64,000 bases of DNA from Candidatus Latescibacterota bacterium (GTDB taxonomy: Bacteria; Latescibacterota; MWCZ01). Within the stretch, counting starts at the first letter, position 1; each line of letters starts with the position of its first letter. Made by a program: the position numbers and the translations under genes. Location of the stretch: NCBI GenBank assembly GCA_022706085.1, contig JAKJDF010000004.1, positions 266,403 to 330,402 of the forward strand, in the 5' to 3' direction. Positions 34,039 through 45,100 of the stretch are shown here, piece by piece. The notes beneath the pieces were generated by a model, which ran no database searches, was not told where the DNA came from, and saw only the letters and a program-made list of their open reading frames with translations.

Positions 34039-36483
34039 TCACTCCCCAATCATCACCAGCCGTTCTTTCGTCACGCGCTGATTGCTCTTCAGATCTCTCA
34101 CGGTGATTATCAGCGTGTATTCTCCCCGTGGCATTCCGGAGGTAGACAGCTGGAAATGCTGGTACTCGGATCCGCGAATCCCCTCCATGATGCGTGCTAC
34201 ACCCACCCGGCGAGAGCTGCCACCGAGTATCCTGCCGATGCTGCCGAGAATGCTGCCACCTTCGCCAGCACCGGTGCGGAATGCGTGCTCCACTTCGTAT
34301 TCTGTATCACCGTAATCCGTGCCACGCGTGAGATTGTAGATTTCAAAATACACGTGGATAGGTTGCCCTCGCCTGAAGGAGCGAGAAGCCATAGGGAGAA
34401 TATGCAGCCCGTTTCGAACGAACTTTGGCGCGCTGGTGCTATCGGCGGGCCGAATGGAACCTGCCACCACGATATCACTCATGGCAAGAGTCGAGCTGTC
34501 GAATTTCGCGATCGGCACGTTTTCCCGGTACGCCTGCAATCGTCCCGAGCCCACGTCCTCTGCCTGCACGGAAAGAAGCACCCTCTGCCCGCCGTCGAGC
34601 ACCATCGACCGGGTGTCCACATGGATGCTGCCTCTGTCCTGAGTGGGGCGCGTCGGGGAGATCAGGTCCGTTCGGTCAAGAAACCGGCCCTGCACGTTCC
34701 ACAACGTGTCGAACACAGCGAACCCGTTCTGTACCGTTGCTCTGAAGGTTCCGTCGTCCTGAGCACGGAACTGAAGATCCGCCATAGGGAGCCCGTAATA
34801 TATGTCGACCTCGGTTCTGGTTGTTGTGGGCTCCCGAAACTGCGCGAGGTAATAGTAGAAGTTGAAAGGAGCCTGCTGCGCATCATACTCAAACTGTTCG
34901 GGAACCTCCATGGCGGCGATGGACAACTGTTCCTGCGGTGCGTATTGCTGCATTACGGTGGCTTTGTTCATGTCGGTTGTCGGCGGCGGTGTGGCAAACC
35001 TGAAATCCCCGCGGCCGATTCGATCCACAAACGTGAGATTGAGCCCGTTCAGAACTCCGGTGTAGGTCCATTCCTCCCACCTGATGAGCTGTGCCTGCGC
35101 CATGGCGCTGAACGTGGGTACCTGCTCCCTCTCCTGTTGTGTTGACGTCACGGCGGAAGCAGCGGCTTCATCGCTTCCGGTGTCGCTGGTTTCGCCCACA
35201 TCTCCGTACTGCTGACCGGTTGTTGACGTGGACTGTGTCGGTTGACCGGACTCGAAACCCGATTGCAGCATTTGAACGGGGTCCACGAGGGGAAACACCG
35301 GCAAGACACCCCGTTGAAGGCTTTCTGGAGGGTTTGTTCCGTAGATTGCGTTCATGTAACGCTCGCGCACCATGTCCACGTTGTGGTTGGTGCTGAAATT
35401 GGGGTTACTCGATGAAGCCCGCTGGTCGGGCTCTCCGTACCGGATGTATACCTGCCCCCTGTCGTCCCAGGGCTGCCTTCCCCGCGAGAAATGACGTTTG
35501 GCATACCACACGCGACGGAAATGCTCCAGCATGCGTTCGTTCACGGCAGTTGCCGGTGTCGGATCGCGTCTGAGCCAGAACTTCTGAAGGAATACGGCCT
35601 TCTGGTCCCCGGAGACGCGCTGCACATACGCAGCTTCCTGGGGGCTCGTAATGAGGCTGATATCTTCGTAGAGAGCACGCTCGTCTTCCGGAAGAAGTTG
35701 AAGAGCCTGCATGTAGGCCTCGTGGGCCAGGGCAAACTGCCTGTCACCCATGTAGGTTGCGGCGAGCGCCAGACTGAGCTCGCCCTCTTTGCCCGACGTG
35801 TTGAGCAGCGCATCATAAAGGCGCTGTCGCGCATGCCAGTAATGCTGCTTGTCCAGAAGCGTGTACCCGAGCCGGATCATGGTCTCCCCGTGCTGGGGAT
35901 TCGCACGCAACTGGGCTTCATAGCTGATGATCGCCTCGTCGAGTTCACCCGAATCTTCCTGAAGGCGCCCAAGTTCGTAGGCAGCGGAAGGATGATTGGG
36001 GGCTACTTCCAGCACGCGCTTGTATGTTCGCTTCGCGGCAAACCTGTCGATGAAACCTGATGCCTGGATGCGCGCAACCTCAAGCAAGGCATCGGCAAAA
36101 CGGTTGTTTTTGCGAAACGCTTCCTGGAAGCGCGTCTTGGCCCGGTCTCTCTGCCCGCGCCGTTTGAGAATCAGGCCTTCGCCAAACTGTTTATAACCTT
36201 TGTTGCGGTCCCAGCTTTCCGCCTGTTCAAACAGGCGTTTCGCTGCATCGATGCTATCTTTGGAAACCAAGATACGGCCAAGCCCGACCGCCGCAAGCGC
36301 AAAACGCGGATTGGCGCGGAGTGCGGCGCGGTACAGAACCTCCGCGCTGTCAGAATCTCCGTTCGCCAACTGGACCGCAGCGTGATTTACAAGGGAGGTC
36401 GCTTCGTCGTCCTGGCCCCGGACGCGCGAACAAAACACCAGAGATATGGAGAGCAAGATCAACGCGATAACTTTGATTCTCAT
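34039..36483 (-). CDS. GWxTD-domain protein with N-terminal TPR repeats
   Basis: 814 residues. A short hydrophobic signal (about 4-18) ends in LVFCSR, a possible lipobox, followed by six or more TPR units at about 30-310. Next comes the GWxTD-type segment: FWLRRDPTPATAVNERMLEHFRRV and, near 380, RGQVYIRYGEPD. The eponymous tetrapeptide is altered here to P-W-D-D. A low-complexity Gln/Ser/Thr linker lies at about 440-480, then a beta-rich C-terminus. GWxTD proteins of unknown function are common in several uncultured and FCB-related phyla, often with secreted or envelope context. ATG 36483 has GGGAG 9 bases upstream. It follows the 36543 gene by 59 bp on the same strand. Confidence 0.75.
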   Translation of the reverse strand: MRIKVIALILLSISLVFCSRVRGQDDEATSLVNHAAVQLANGDSDSAEVLYRAALRANPRFALAAVGLGRILVSKDSIDAAKRLFEQAESWDRNKGYKQFGEGLILKRRGQRDRAKTRFQEAFRKNNRFADALLEVARIQASGFIDRFAAKRTYKRVLEVAPNHPSAAYELGRLQEDSGELDEAIISYEAQLRANPQHGETMIRLGYTLLDKQHYWHARQRLYDALLNTSGKEGELSLALAATYMGDRQFALAHEAYMQALQLLPEDERALYEDISLITSPQEAAYVQRVSGDQKAVFLQKFWLRRDPTPATAVNERMLEHFRRVWYAKRHFSRGRQPWDDRGQVYIRYGEPDQRASSSNPNFSTNHNVDMVRERYMNAIYGTNPPESLQRGVLPVFPLVDPVQMLQSGFESGQPTQSTSTTGQQYGDVGETSDTGSDEAAASAVTSTQQEREQVPTFSAMAQAQLIRWEEWTYTGVLNGLNLTFVDRIGRGDFRFATPPPTTDMNKATVMQQYAPQEQLSIAAMEVPEQFEYDAQQAPFNFYYYLAQFREPTTTRTEVDIYYGLPMADLQFRAQDDGTFRATVQNGFAVFDTLWNVQGRFLDRTDLISPTRPTQDRGSIHVDTRSMVLDGGQRVLLSVQAEDVGSGRLQAYRENVPIAKFDSSTLAMSDIVVAGSIRPADSTSAPKFVRNGLHILPMASRSFRRGQPIHVYFEIYNLTRGTDYGDTEYEVEHAFRTGAGEGGSILGSIGRILGGSSRRVGVARIMEGIRGSEYQHFQLSTSGMPRGEYTLIITVRDLKSNQRVTKERLVMIGE

Positions 36484-36542
36484 CCAGAAAATCTCCCGGA
36501 TCGACATTTCCCACCACCAATTCCGACGATACCCAAGCGGAC

Positions 36543-37331
36543 TCAGTTGAAGCGAACCAGCCGCCGAATCCCGAATCCCGCGGACATATAGAAAACACCG
36601 GCGAAGCCTTCTCCTCGCCCGATGGACTCGTGCCAAAGGCTGAGAAGCAAGGTCGTGTCGTTGACCGCACTCCACACGTTCGGCGGTACAACGACGGGAT
36701 CGTCCTCCGCGGCGGCTGTAGTGGTCCAGAGTGTGTCACCAAGCGCGCCATTTGCGGAAAGCCTGTGCAGTTGCAGACCGATTTCTCCGCCGGTGACCCC
36801 AGACCAACGCACTACGATGGCCTCATTTCGATTCAGAAAGCTTCCCGCTGTCGGAGAAACCATGACGGGACGAGACGCAGGCATTCCGATCACATTCCGG
36901 ATGCTGCGCCATGTCGTGGACACGTCCACCTGAAGGATTTCCGCTGGTTGCAGCGGAATCGAATTTCCGAAGAGCGCCTGATTCCCCGCGGTCAACACCC
37001 GGGGAATTCCTGTTCCGTTCACGGTAACCGCAGCATTGTCGGACACTCCGTCGCCAAACAAGTACACACTTATAGTATCCAACGGTGAGCTGGCAGTCCG
37101 CCGTTCGTCAACAATGCTGTACGCGCGGAAGTCCCCGTACAACGGGAGAGGGCTCCGCGACGCAAACGGGCGATTTTCGCATCCTTCACCCCAATGAATG
37201 ACAAATGCCAGGGTCACAACCGACGCTGCAACTTTGTACAGACGCCGCTCCGAACATGTTGCAGCGTTCCTCGTCGGCCACAAGCGGCGCAGGGGAAAAA
37301 AAATGCGTGTGCACAGTCTCGTGGAAGGCAT
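36543..37331 (-). CDS. Putative exported or lipid-anchored protein of unknown function
   Basis: 262 residues from ATG 37331; the start is uncertain because the frame stays open to 37394 and no site has a convincing ribosome binding sequence. After a long basic n-region there is a hydrophobic stretch VAASVVTLAFVIHWGEGC that could be a signal or lipoprotein anchor (Cys near residue 50). The rest looks like two Ig-like beta domains (DTISVYLFGDGVSDNAAVTVNG; SPTAGSFLNRNEAIVVRWSG) and ends in an aromatic/Arg-rich strand (AGVFYMSAGFGIRRLVRFN). The family is not recognised. It is co-directional with the GWxTD gene and may be its partner in the envelope. Confidence 0.5.
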   Translation of the reverse strand: MPSTRLCTRIFFPLRRLWPTRNAATCSERRLYKVAASVVTLAFVIHWGEGCENRPFASRSPLPLYGDFRAYSIVDERRTASSPLDTISVYLFGDGVSDNAAVTVNGTGIPRVLTAGNQALFGNSIPLQPAEILQVDVSTTWRSIRNVIGMPASRPVMVSPTAGSFLNRNEAIVVRWSGVTGGEIGLQLHRLSANGALGDTLWTTTAAAEDDPVVVPPNVWSAVNDTTLLLSLWHESIGRGEGFAGVFYMSAGFGIRRLVRFN

Positions 37332-37356
37332 GGTATGAATAACGTGCCAAATGAGC

Positions 37357-37401
37357 AAAAACCCCAAGGAGTGCGATACGGGGTTGCCCCGCATGTCCTG
37401 G
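37357..37401 (-). terminator. Terminator-like hairpin between divergent genes
   Basis: On the minus strand, CCAGGA...ATGCGGGG-CAA-CCCCGTAT...TCCTTGG is followed by GGTTTTTGC. A perfect TATAAT lies just upstream at 37404-37409. With no minus-strand gene upstream, it could be a leader attenuator or a short RNA rather than an ordinary terminator. Confidence 0.35.
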
Positions 37402-37465
37402 AGATTATACCCTCGTAGTCAACTTCAGGTTTCCTGAGACCACGCATTTGAGGGCTTCAGAAATA

Positions 37466-38923
37466 ATGCGAAAACGAGCCCATTTGTGGCTTGCAGGCTG
37501 GATGAGTCTCGGGGTGTTCGCGACCTGCATTGTAGACGCGTTTGCCACCGAAACGCCATGGCGTTGCATTGCCGCGTCGTTGGACACCATCGCCCAGCGG
37601 CGGGCTCTTGCTTCCGCACAGGTAGGAATCGCCGTCTGGTCGTTTGATCGACGTGAGTGGGTGTACGAGAAGAACGCAGATCGGCTCTTCGTGCCTGCGT
37701 CAAACGCCAAAGTTCTCATCGGGGCGGCTGCGCTACACACTCTCGGCCCTGCGAAGACATTCTCCACCACACTCACGGCAGATCGGGTTCCGATTCCTGG
37801 CGACAGCGTGCTTACCGGCAACATTTACCTGTACGGCGGCGGGAATCCGGACCTTGTAACTGGTGACCTCGTTGGATTTGCGGAGACATTGCGCGCCTCC
37901 GGAATACGGCGGATACGAGGTTCTGTTGTCGTTGACGCTTCCCATTTCGACTCTGAGAACTATGCGTTGGGATGGTCATGGGAGGATCGGCCTTACCCTT
38001 ACTGTCCCCCGATCAGTGCCTTCCTGCTCAATGGGAATGTCGTTCAAGTTACAGTGCGCCCGGGGTCCGCACCCGGTCGACCGGTTCACGTGACGCTCCT
38101 GCCCAGAGATGCAGGTGTCCCTGTTTCCGTCGCAGCCAGAACGGGAGGCGAACACAACACGTCGTCACGGATACGTGTGGAACGGTCCAACTCCGGAATC
38201 GTCGTGAAGGGCACGATGGGCGGACGTGCGGAGCCGATAACTGTCTGGCGCACGGTTCCTGATCCCGTCCGTTATGCCGGTTCAGTGTTCATGGGTGCAC
38301 TTCAGGACGCCGGAATCACCGTAGAGCGAGGCATGTCGATCGGTACCTCACCAAGAAATCTGCCGGTGCTTGCGCGCGTGTACTCGGATCCGGTGGACGT
38401 GATTCTTCGTCGTTACCTGAAGAGGAGTGACAATCTTCTCGGGGAAACGCTTGTCAAACAGATGGGAGTTGCCGCGAGCGGGCGCGGAACCTGGGAAGAT
38501 GGTCTATCTGCGGTGAGGCGCGCATTGAGGGAAATCGCCGGTCTTGATTCGAACGCGTACCGACTGGCAGATGGTTCCGGCCTCAGCAGGCTCAACGAAA
38601 TATCACCGCGGATGCTGGTTCAGGTAATAACTTCGGCCAGCAGTTCCTTCAGTCTGGCTCCGGAGTTTCTTTCCGCACTTTCTACCGCTGGAGTGGACGG
38701 CACGCTTTCACGTCGGATGACGGAAGACGAGACCCGGGCGTACCTTCGCGGCAAGACCGGAACATTGAGTGGCGTCAGCTCGCTTTCCGGCATTGTCGAA
38801 AGCCGTTCCGGGGAGAGGTTCGCATGCGCGATCATGATGAATGGCACCTCCCCGTCCGCACAGACGATGCGCCAGGCGCAGGATGACGTTGTACGCGTTC
38901 TTCGCAACTGCATCGAGCAGTGA
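37466..38923 (+). CDS. dacB: D-alanyl-D-alanine carboxypeptidase/endopeptidase (PBP4 type, peptidase S13)
   Basis: 485 residues with an N-terminal signal peptide (about 1-28). The penicillin-binding motifs are complete: S79-N-A-K82 (SxxK nucleophile), S321-D-N (SxN) and K430-T-G (KTG). Inserted blocks such as GNIYLYGGGNPDL and ASHFDSENY are typical of the S13 family. It trims peptide cross-links in periplasmic peptidoglycan. ATG 37466 has GAGGG about 11 bases upstream; a TTG 18 bases earlier is less likely. The gene is divergent from the 36543 gene and precedes the giant repeat protein with a 271-bp gap. Confidence 0.93.
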   Translation: MRKRAHLWLAGWMSLGVFATCIVDAFATETPWRCIAASLDTIAQRRALASAQVGIAVWSFDRREWVYEKNADRLFVPASNAKVLIGAAALHTLGPAKTFSTTLTADRVPIPGDSVLTGNIYLYGGGNPDLVTGDLVGFAETLRASGIRRIRGSVVVDASHFDSENYALGWSWEDRPYPYCPPISAFLLNGNVVQVTVRPGSAPGRPVHVTLLPRDAGVPVSVAARTGGEHNTSSRIRVERSNSGIVVKGTMGGRAEPITVWRTVPDPVRYAGSVFMGALQDAGITVERGMSIGTSPRNLPVLARVYSDPVDVILRRYLKRSDNLLGETLVKQMGVAASGRGTWEDGLSAVRRALREIAGLDSNAYRLADGSGLSRLNEISPRMLVQVITSASSSFSLAPEFLSALSTAGVDGTLSRRMTEDETRAYLRGKTGTLSGVSSLSGIVESRSGERFACAIMMNGTSPSAQTMRQAQDDVVRVLRNCIEQ

Positions 38924-39194
38924 CACTCCAAGTGCCGATCCCCGTTGAAGGCTGGGCGCACTTCCCGGCAGGCGGGAAAAGAACCCCGCATTCTGGAACG
39001 CGCGCACGTTTGCATCAGGATGATCTTTCTAATTTTACCTCCGGTGCTTCTACTGAACTTCCTTGACCTTAGCCTTCGCGCGCACGAACTTACTACTGTT
39101 GTATTTTGTCCCGAACTCAAAATGACGGACCTCTTCCCGCGGGAAGGGAATGGGTGCGGAATCCGGCGCACGTTCTGGCAGGGGGTACTCAGGG

Positions 39195-42100
39195 ATGACT
39201 GCAAGCGACAAATGGACGGAGCGAGCGCTTCGCTTCCTCTTGAGTTGCGTCCTTTTCTGCTGGACGCAGTCGGCTTTCGCACAGGGGGAAACCGGCGCAC
39301 CAACACCTCACGCCGATACCACCAGGACGCAGATTGTCAGCGCAGATTCCTCTGTTGCGGGTAACGTTTCCGGATTCTGGCCACGGGCGACCTACCTTGT
39401 TACCGACGGGCTGACTGTTTCTGCGGGCGACACGCTCGTTATCGAAGCCGGGTCTACGATTTTGTTCCAGGCTCCGAAGGACAGGGAAAAACTCAGCATC
39501 AACTGCCTCGGTCGGCTCATTGTAGCAGGCCAGGATTCGGCCCCGGTCACGTTTGCGAGTGCCATTCCGGAAGGCGGAGCCGGGAGGATCTGGGGAGGAA
39601 TCCTGTACGTTGGCAATATGGCTGATGGGCGTGTCGAGAACGCCGTTTTCAGGAACGCGGAAATCGGGATTCAGGTTCGTCGTGGTATCATAGCAGACCG
39701 GCCTGCAGAGGCTGATTCTTCGAATCCCATACCTGAGTACATACTCAGACGCCCTACGGGCCCTGTTGTCATCCGTAACTGCACGATTGACAGCGCAAGC
39801 TTCAATGGTCTCGTGTTTGTCGGCGTCGACAGCAGTGTAGTTGCCGAGAACAATTTGATCCAGAATTGCTCAAGCGGAATCTCGTGCGAAGAGGGCGCGA
39901 GACCTGTTCTTCGCCTGAACCGCATACTCAACAACACGAGCACCGGAATCATCTGCTCGTCGGAGTCGAGCCCGTTGATTACCGGCAACACCGTTGTAGG
40001 AAGTTCTACCGCAGGGATCATTTGCGCGAACAACTCGAATCCGACGATCGGAGGGTGCATAATTGCGAAAAACGGTATCGGCATTTCGGTGACGAAATCC
40101 AACCCAATGATCACGCGCTGTACGATCGCAAAGAACGAATTCAGCGGGATCATCGCGTACGAAGGAGCCGCACCGATTGTCTCGGCGTGCAATATCCGCG
40201 GAAACGGCCTTTCCGGCATAGACAACCGATCCTCGGGCAACGTTGCGGCGGAGAGGGTTTGGTGGGGATTCATCACGACAGATCAGCGAAAAGCACCAGT
40301 TCTGGATGGCGGAAGGCGCAGGGAGAGGGGGGAACCGGTCCCAGAAGGACAGACCGGCTCGGTGCGTATCGCCAACTCGCTTTCCTCACCCTCACTTGAA
40401 GCGCCCGGCACCCCAAGACAGGCGCAGGAGTTGATTCTCGCGCGAGATAACGCGATTACAAATCGGTTCCCTGAGCGAGGTGAGGTATCCAACGGCGACA
40501 CCGTCTGGATCCAGGTTCGTGCTGTTGACGAAAGCCCTTACCTCGAAGATGAAGCCATCATCGTTTTCCGGAGCTCCTCCGGAGGTGCAGCAGGAACGCA
40601 ACGCGTTCTGACCGAATCGAGCGCTTCCAGCGGCATATACAAGGGTTACGTGATCGCTTCCCTCGCAGAAGGCGACCCGAACATCGTAGTTCAGGTGCGC
40701 AACGGTGACGTGATAACCGTGGAAACAGGCACAACGCCTCCGCTCAGCGCGAGGGTGGTATTTGTGAGCAAACCACCGGCAATCCAGAACCTCAGGGTAG
40801 ACGGCCAACGACGGGGAGCCCGATTGACAAATCAGAGACCCGTCTTCTCATGGCGTTACTGGGACAACGAAAACGACCCTCAACGCGGCACGGAGCTGGA
40901 ACTCTCAACGGACTCCACATTTCTGACTCAACACTGGAAGCATGCGGCGAATGGGCCCCTCAGCTCATACACGTTCGACGGGCCGGCCCTGGCGAGGGGG
41001 CAAACATATTTCTTACGTGTCCGGGCGAGCGACGGGTACAATTTCGGCCGTTGGTCGGTGACGTCGTTCCACATGAACACCCCGCCTCCGACGCCCACCC
41101 TTGCCTCACCTGAAGACGGCGCAATTCTGACCGACCCGCGGCAGAAACCCGTCATTGCTGTTCGCAACGTCAGGGACGCGGATGGGGATGCGGTCAGCTA
41201 CATTTTCCAGGCTGCGTACGGAGAGGATTTCAGTTCCGCAAGGTTGCGGGCGGGCGGCCCGGAGGCAAGTCTACCCGTGCCGGAGGACCCGGCCTCGGAT
41301 ATAACCGTGTGGCGCGCGATGCCCCAGTTGTACGAGAACACCCGGATCTGGTGGCGCGCGAAGGCGACGGACGGGACAGAGGAAAGTGAGTGGTCGGCGC
41401 CGCGGTCGTTCTCCCTGAACACGGCAAATGACCCACCCACGCCGTTCGTCATGCTGCAGCCGGAAAGGGATAGCACCACCAATTCCCTTACGCCGCGATT
41501 GGAATGGTCACACTCGTACGATCCGGATCCGGGAGAAACGATTTCGTTCGTGGTAGCATTCGGAAGGAACAAAGACCTCAGAGACGCGGTGATCCGGCAC
41601 GTTGAACCGGTCAACGAGCCAGTTCAGTCGTACCAGCTTACCCCCTCGGAAATGTTGCTGGATAACACGTCGTATTACTGGACCGTTCGGCTGGAGCAGG
41701 ACGGGCGGGTCCTGTTTCCCGCCAATACTGCCGCACGCGATACGACATCCGTGTGGAGGTTCTTCGTCGACACGGGCAATGACCCGCCGGTTGTGGCGGG
41801 AATCCCGCCTGTCGTAATGACAGAGGACACGCCCTACAAAATGAATCTCGGGCGGTACATAAGTGACCCGGATCACCCCACTGACGCGTTGAAGGTTACC
41901 GTCACGGGGACAGAACACCTTACCGCGGCACTCAGCCCCGGCAACGAGCTGACTCTGACGCCGGCGCAGAACTGGTATGGCGGCCCCGAACGCGTTCGCA
42001 TTCTTGTGGTAGACCCGATCCTTGCGAAAGCCAACGGCGAGATCTCCGTGTCCGTGACGCCCGTCAACGACGCGCCCGCCTTGGCCCCGGTCCCGAACCA

Positions 42101-45100
42101 ATCTATCGCGGAAGACACCGACCTGAGAGTCGATCTGAAACCATTCATATCCGACGTGGACAACACTGCATCAGAGATGAGATGGACCGCAACCGTAGAC
42201 ACGCGCAAGTTGACCATCTCTATTGCCGACGGCGTTGCCACCATCCGGGGCACGCAAGATTGGTTCGGAACAACCCCGGTGAGAGTTACAGCGACAGACA
42301 CAGGCGGTCTTTCTGCGTCTTCCGAATTCAACGTTTCGGTCACCCCGGTCAACGACCCGCCGGCGGTGGTGCAGATTCCGTCGATCAGAACCAAAGAAGA
42401 CGAAGCAGCGGTCGTTCAACTGGATAACTATGTTACTGACCCTGATAACCAGAAAGGCGATTTGCGATGGAGCGCCGTGGCGGAGGAGCCGCTTACGGTG
42501 ACGATCGACCCGGCAACAAGGCGGGCGAGCATATCCGCGCCGCAGAACTGGGCCGGCGTTGAACGCAAGGTGACCTTCACCGTGGCGGACCCGGACGGTC
42601 TGAGTGACAGGATAGTAGTCGCTGTCGGTGTGGAAGCAGTGAACGATCCGCCCACCATCGCCGCAATCCCTGACCAGCGTTTCAATGAAGATGCAACCCT
42701 GACACTCGATCTCGACCCGTTTGTCTCAGACCCGGACAACACCGCACGGGAGATGACCTGGACTGCGGCAAGCGGCGCAAACATCAGGGCGGCGGTTGAC
42801 GCCGCCACCAGACGCGTCACGTTTAGCGCGTCGACGAACTGGTACGGTGGACCGGAAGCGATTCGTCTCACCGCGACCGATCCCGGGGGCCTGCGAGCGA
42901 CGCAATCGGTGAACGTCAGCGTGATTTCTGTTCCTGAAGCTCCGGTTTTCGCGCGCATACCCGCGGCGAATATCGACGAAGACGGGCAGTTTGTTCTCGC
43001 GCTGGATGAATATCTCTCAGACCCGGACCACCGGAACGACCAGTTGACAGTGAGTTTCGTCGCTCCGCAGAATGTGAAAGTCGAACTCGACAGGAGAACT
43101 CGGCGACTTACCCTTTCTGCGCCGCCGAACTGGAATGGTGGTCCGGAGACAGTTTCACTGGAAGCAGTGGACCCGGATAATGAACGCGCAAGCGCGACCT
43201 TCGCCGTCACCGTAAGGCCTGTCAACGACCCGCCTGCTCTCCGTGCCATTCCCCCGGTTGCGTTCCGCGAGGACGAATCCGCAACACTCCGACTGACGGA
43301 ATTTGTGACCGACCCGGACAATACGCCGGAACAGATCCAGTGGTCCTTCACGGGTCAGAGCCACGTCAAAGTGCAAACCGCACAGGGCGTTGCCACGTTC
43401 TCCGCCGACAAGGACTGGAACGGGACGGAAACGCTGACCCTCAAGGCCACCGACCCGGGCGGGTTGTTCGCCCAGACCCAGGTACGCGTAAATGTGACAC
43501 CGGTGAATGACGCACCTGTTTTGAGGCAGTTGCCGCCGGTCGCCTTCGATGAAGACGGTTCGTCCACGGTACGGTTGTTCGATTTCGTCAGCGACGTGGA
43601 CAACACAAATGAGCAGCTCACGTGGGAAGTATCGGGCAATAGCCGCATCAAGGTTGCGATTGCAAGAGGGACCGCGACTTTCACGGCGGAACCGAACTGG
43701 CACGGCGCAGAGAACCTCACAATAACCGTGGCAGACCCGGATGGTCTGCGCGCGTCGAGTTCATTCGCGGCAACAGTCCGCTCGGTCAATGATCCTCCGG
43801 TCATAGCCCGCATCCCGCCGGTCTCTTTTGAAGAAGACGGCCGCACGACGGTTGATCTTGCCCCGTTCGGCTCCGATGCGGATGGGGATGCTCTGACCTG
43901 GACAGCCGCCAGTGCGAACCCCAATCTCAGAGTTTCCGTATCCGGCACCATGTTGACGATAAGCGCCCTTCCAGACTGGAGTGGCGGACCGGTGAACGTC
44001 ACGGTAACGGCCACTGATCCTTCCGCCGCAAAGGCCACGGGAGTAATCCCCGTTTCTGTAACAGCAGTAAATGACCCACCCGCGCTCAAGGCGTTGGCAC
44101 CTGTTACCTTCGCAGAAGACGGCTCCGCTACCCTGAACCTCCTGAACCAGGTTGCAGACCCCGACAACACCCCCGCTCAGATGCGGTGGGACGTTTCGGG
44201 AGCGGACAAGGTCAAGGTTCGAGTTGTTCAGGGTGTCGCGACGTTTTCCGCAGAACCGAACTGGCATGGTTCTGAGACCCTGACCATCGCCGTTACCGAT
44301 CCGGGAGGGTTGAGTGCGCGGGGAACATTGCCAGTCACGGTGACCTCTGTGAACGACCCACCGGTGATCAGTCGCCTGTCTCCGGTTTCGTTCAACGAAG
44401 ACGAGAGCGCAGCCGTGGATCTCGCGCCGTTCGGTTCAGACCCGGATGGTGATCCGCTCACCTGGTCCGCGACGTCAGCCAACCCGAATGTGAGGGTCGC
44501 CGTATCCGGCACCATGTTGACGATAAGCGCCCTTCCAGACTGGAGTGGCGGACCGGCAAACATCACGGTAACGGCAACCGATCCTGCCGGCGCGAAGGCA
44601 ACCGCTACGGTTCCGGTGACGGTAAGATCTGTGAACGATCCTCCGGAACTCCGTGAGCTTCCGTCGGTGAATTTCAACGAAGACAGCACCGCTACGCTAA
44701 GGCTGGCACAGTATGTTTCTGACAAGGACAACACGCCCGCGCAGATGAGCTGGCAGGTTTCTGGCAACACGAACGTGAGGGTCCGGTTTGCGCAGAACGT
44801 CGCCACATTCAGCGCAGAACCCGACTGGAGCGGTTCCGAGTCGGTAACTATTACAGTGTCGGACCCGCAGGGCGGTTCCTCCTCGCAGAACGTACAGGTC
44901 ACCGTCCGGCCGGTGAACGACCGCCCCCGCGTACAGCCAATTCCAGATGCAACCGTGGAGGCGGGCGGGCACACGGAGATTGATCTCGCACCGTTCGCCA
45001 GTGACCCGGACCGAGACCCCTTGACGTGGCAGGTGGCCGGCCAGACGGGGCGAATCACCCCGGTTGTCACCGGTTCCACTCTGCGGATCACGGCGGCTGA

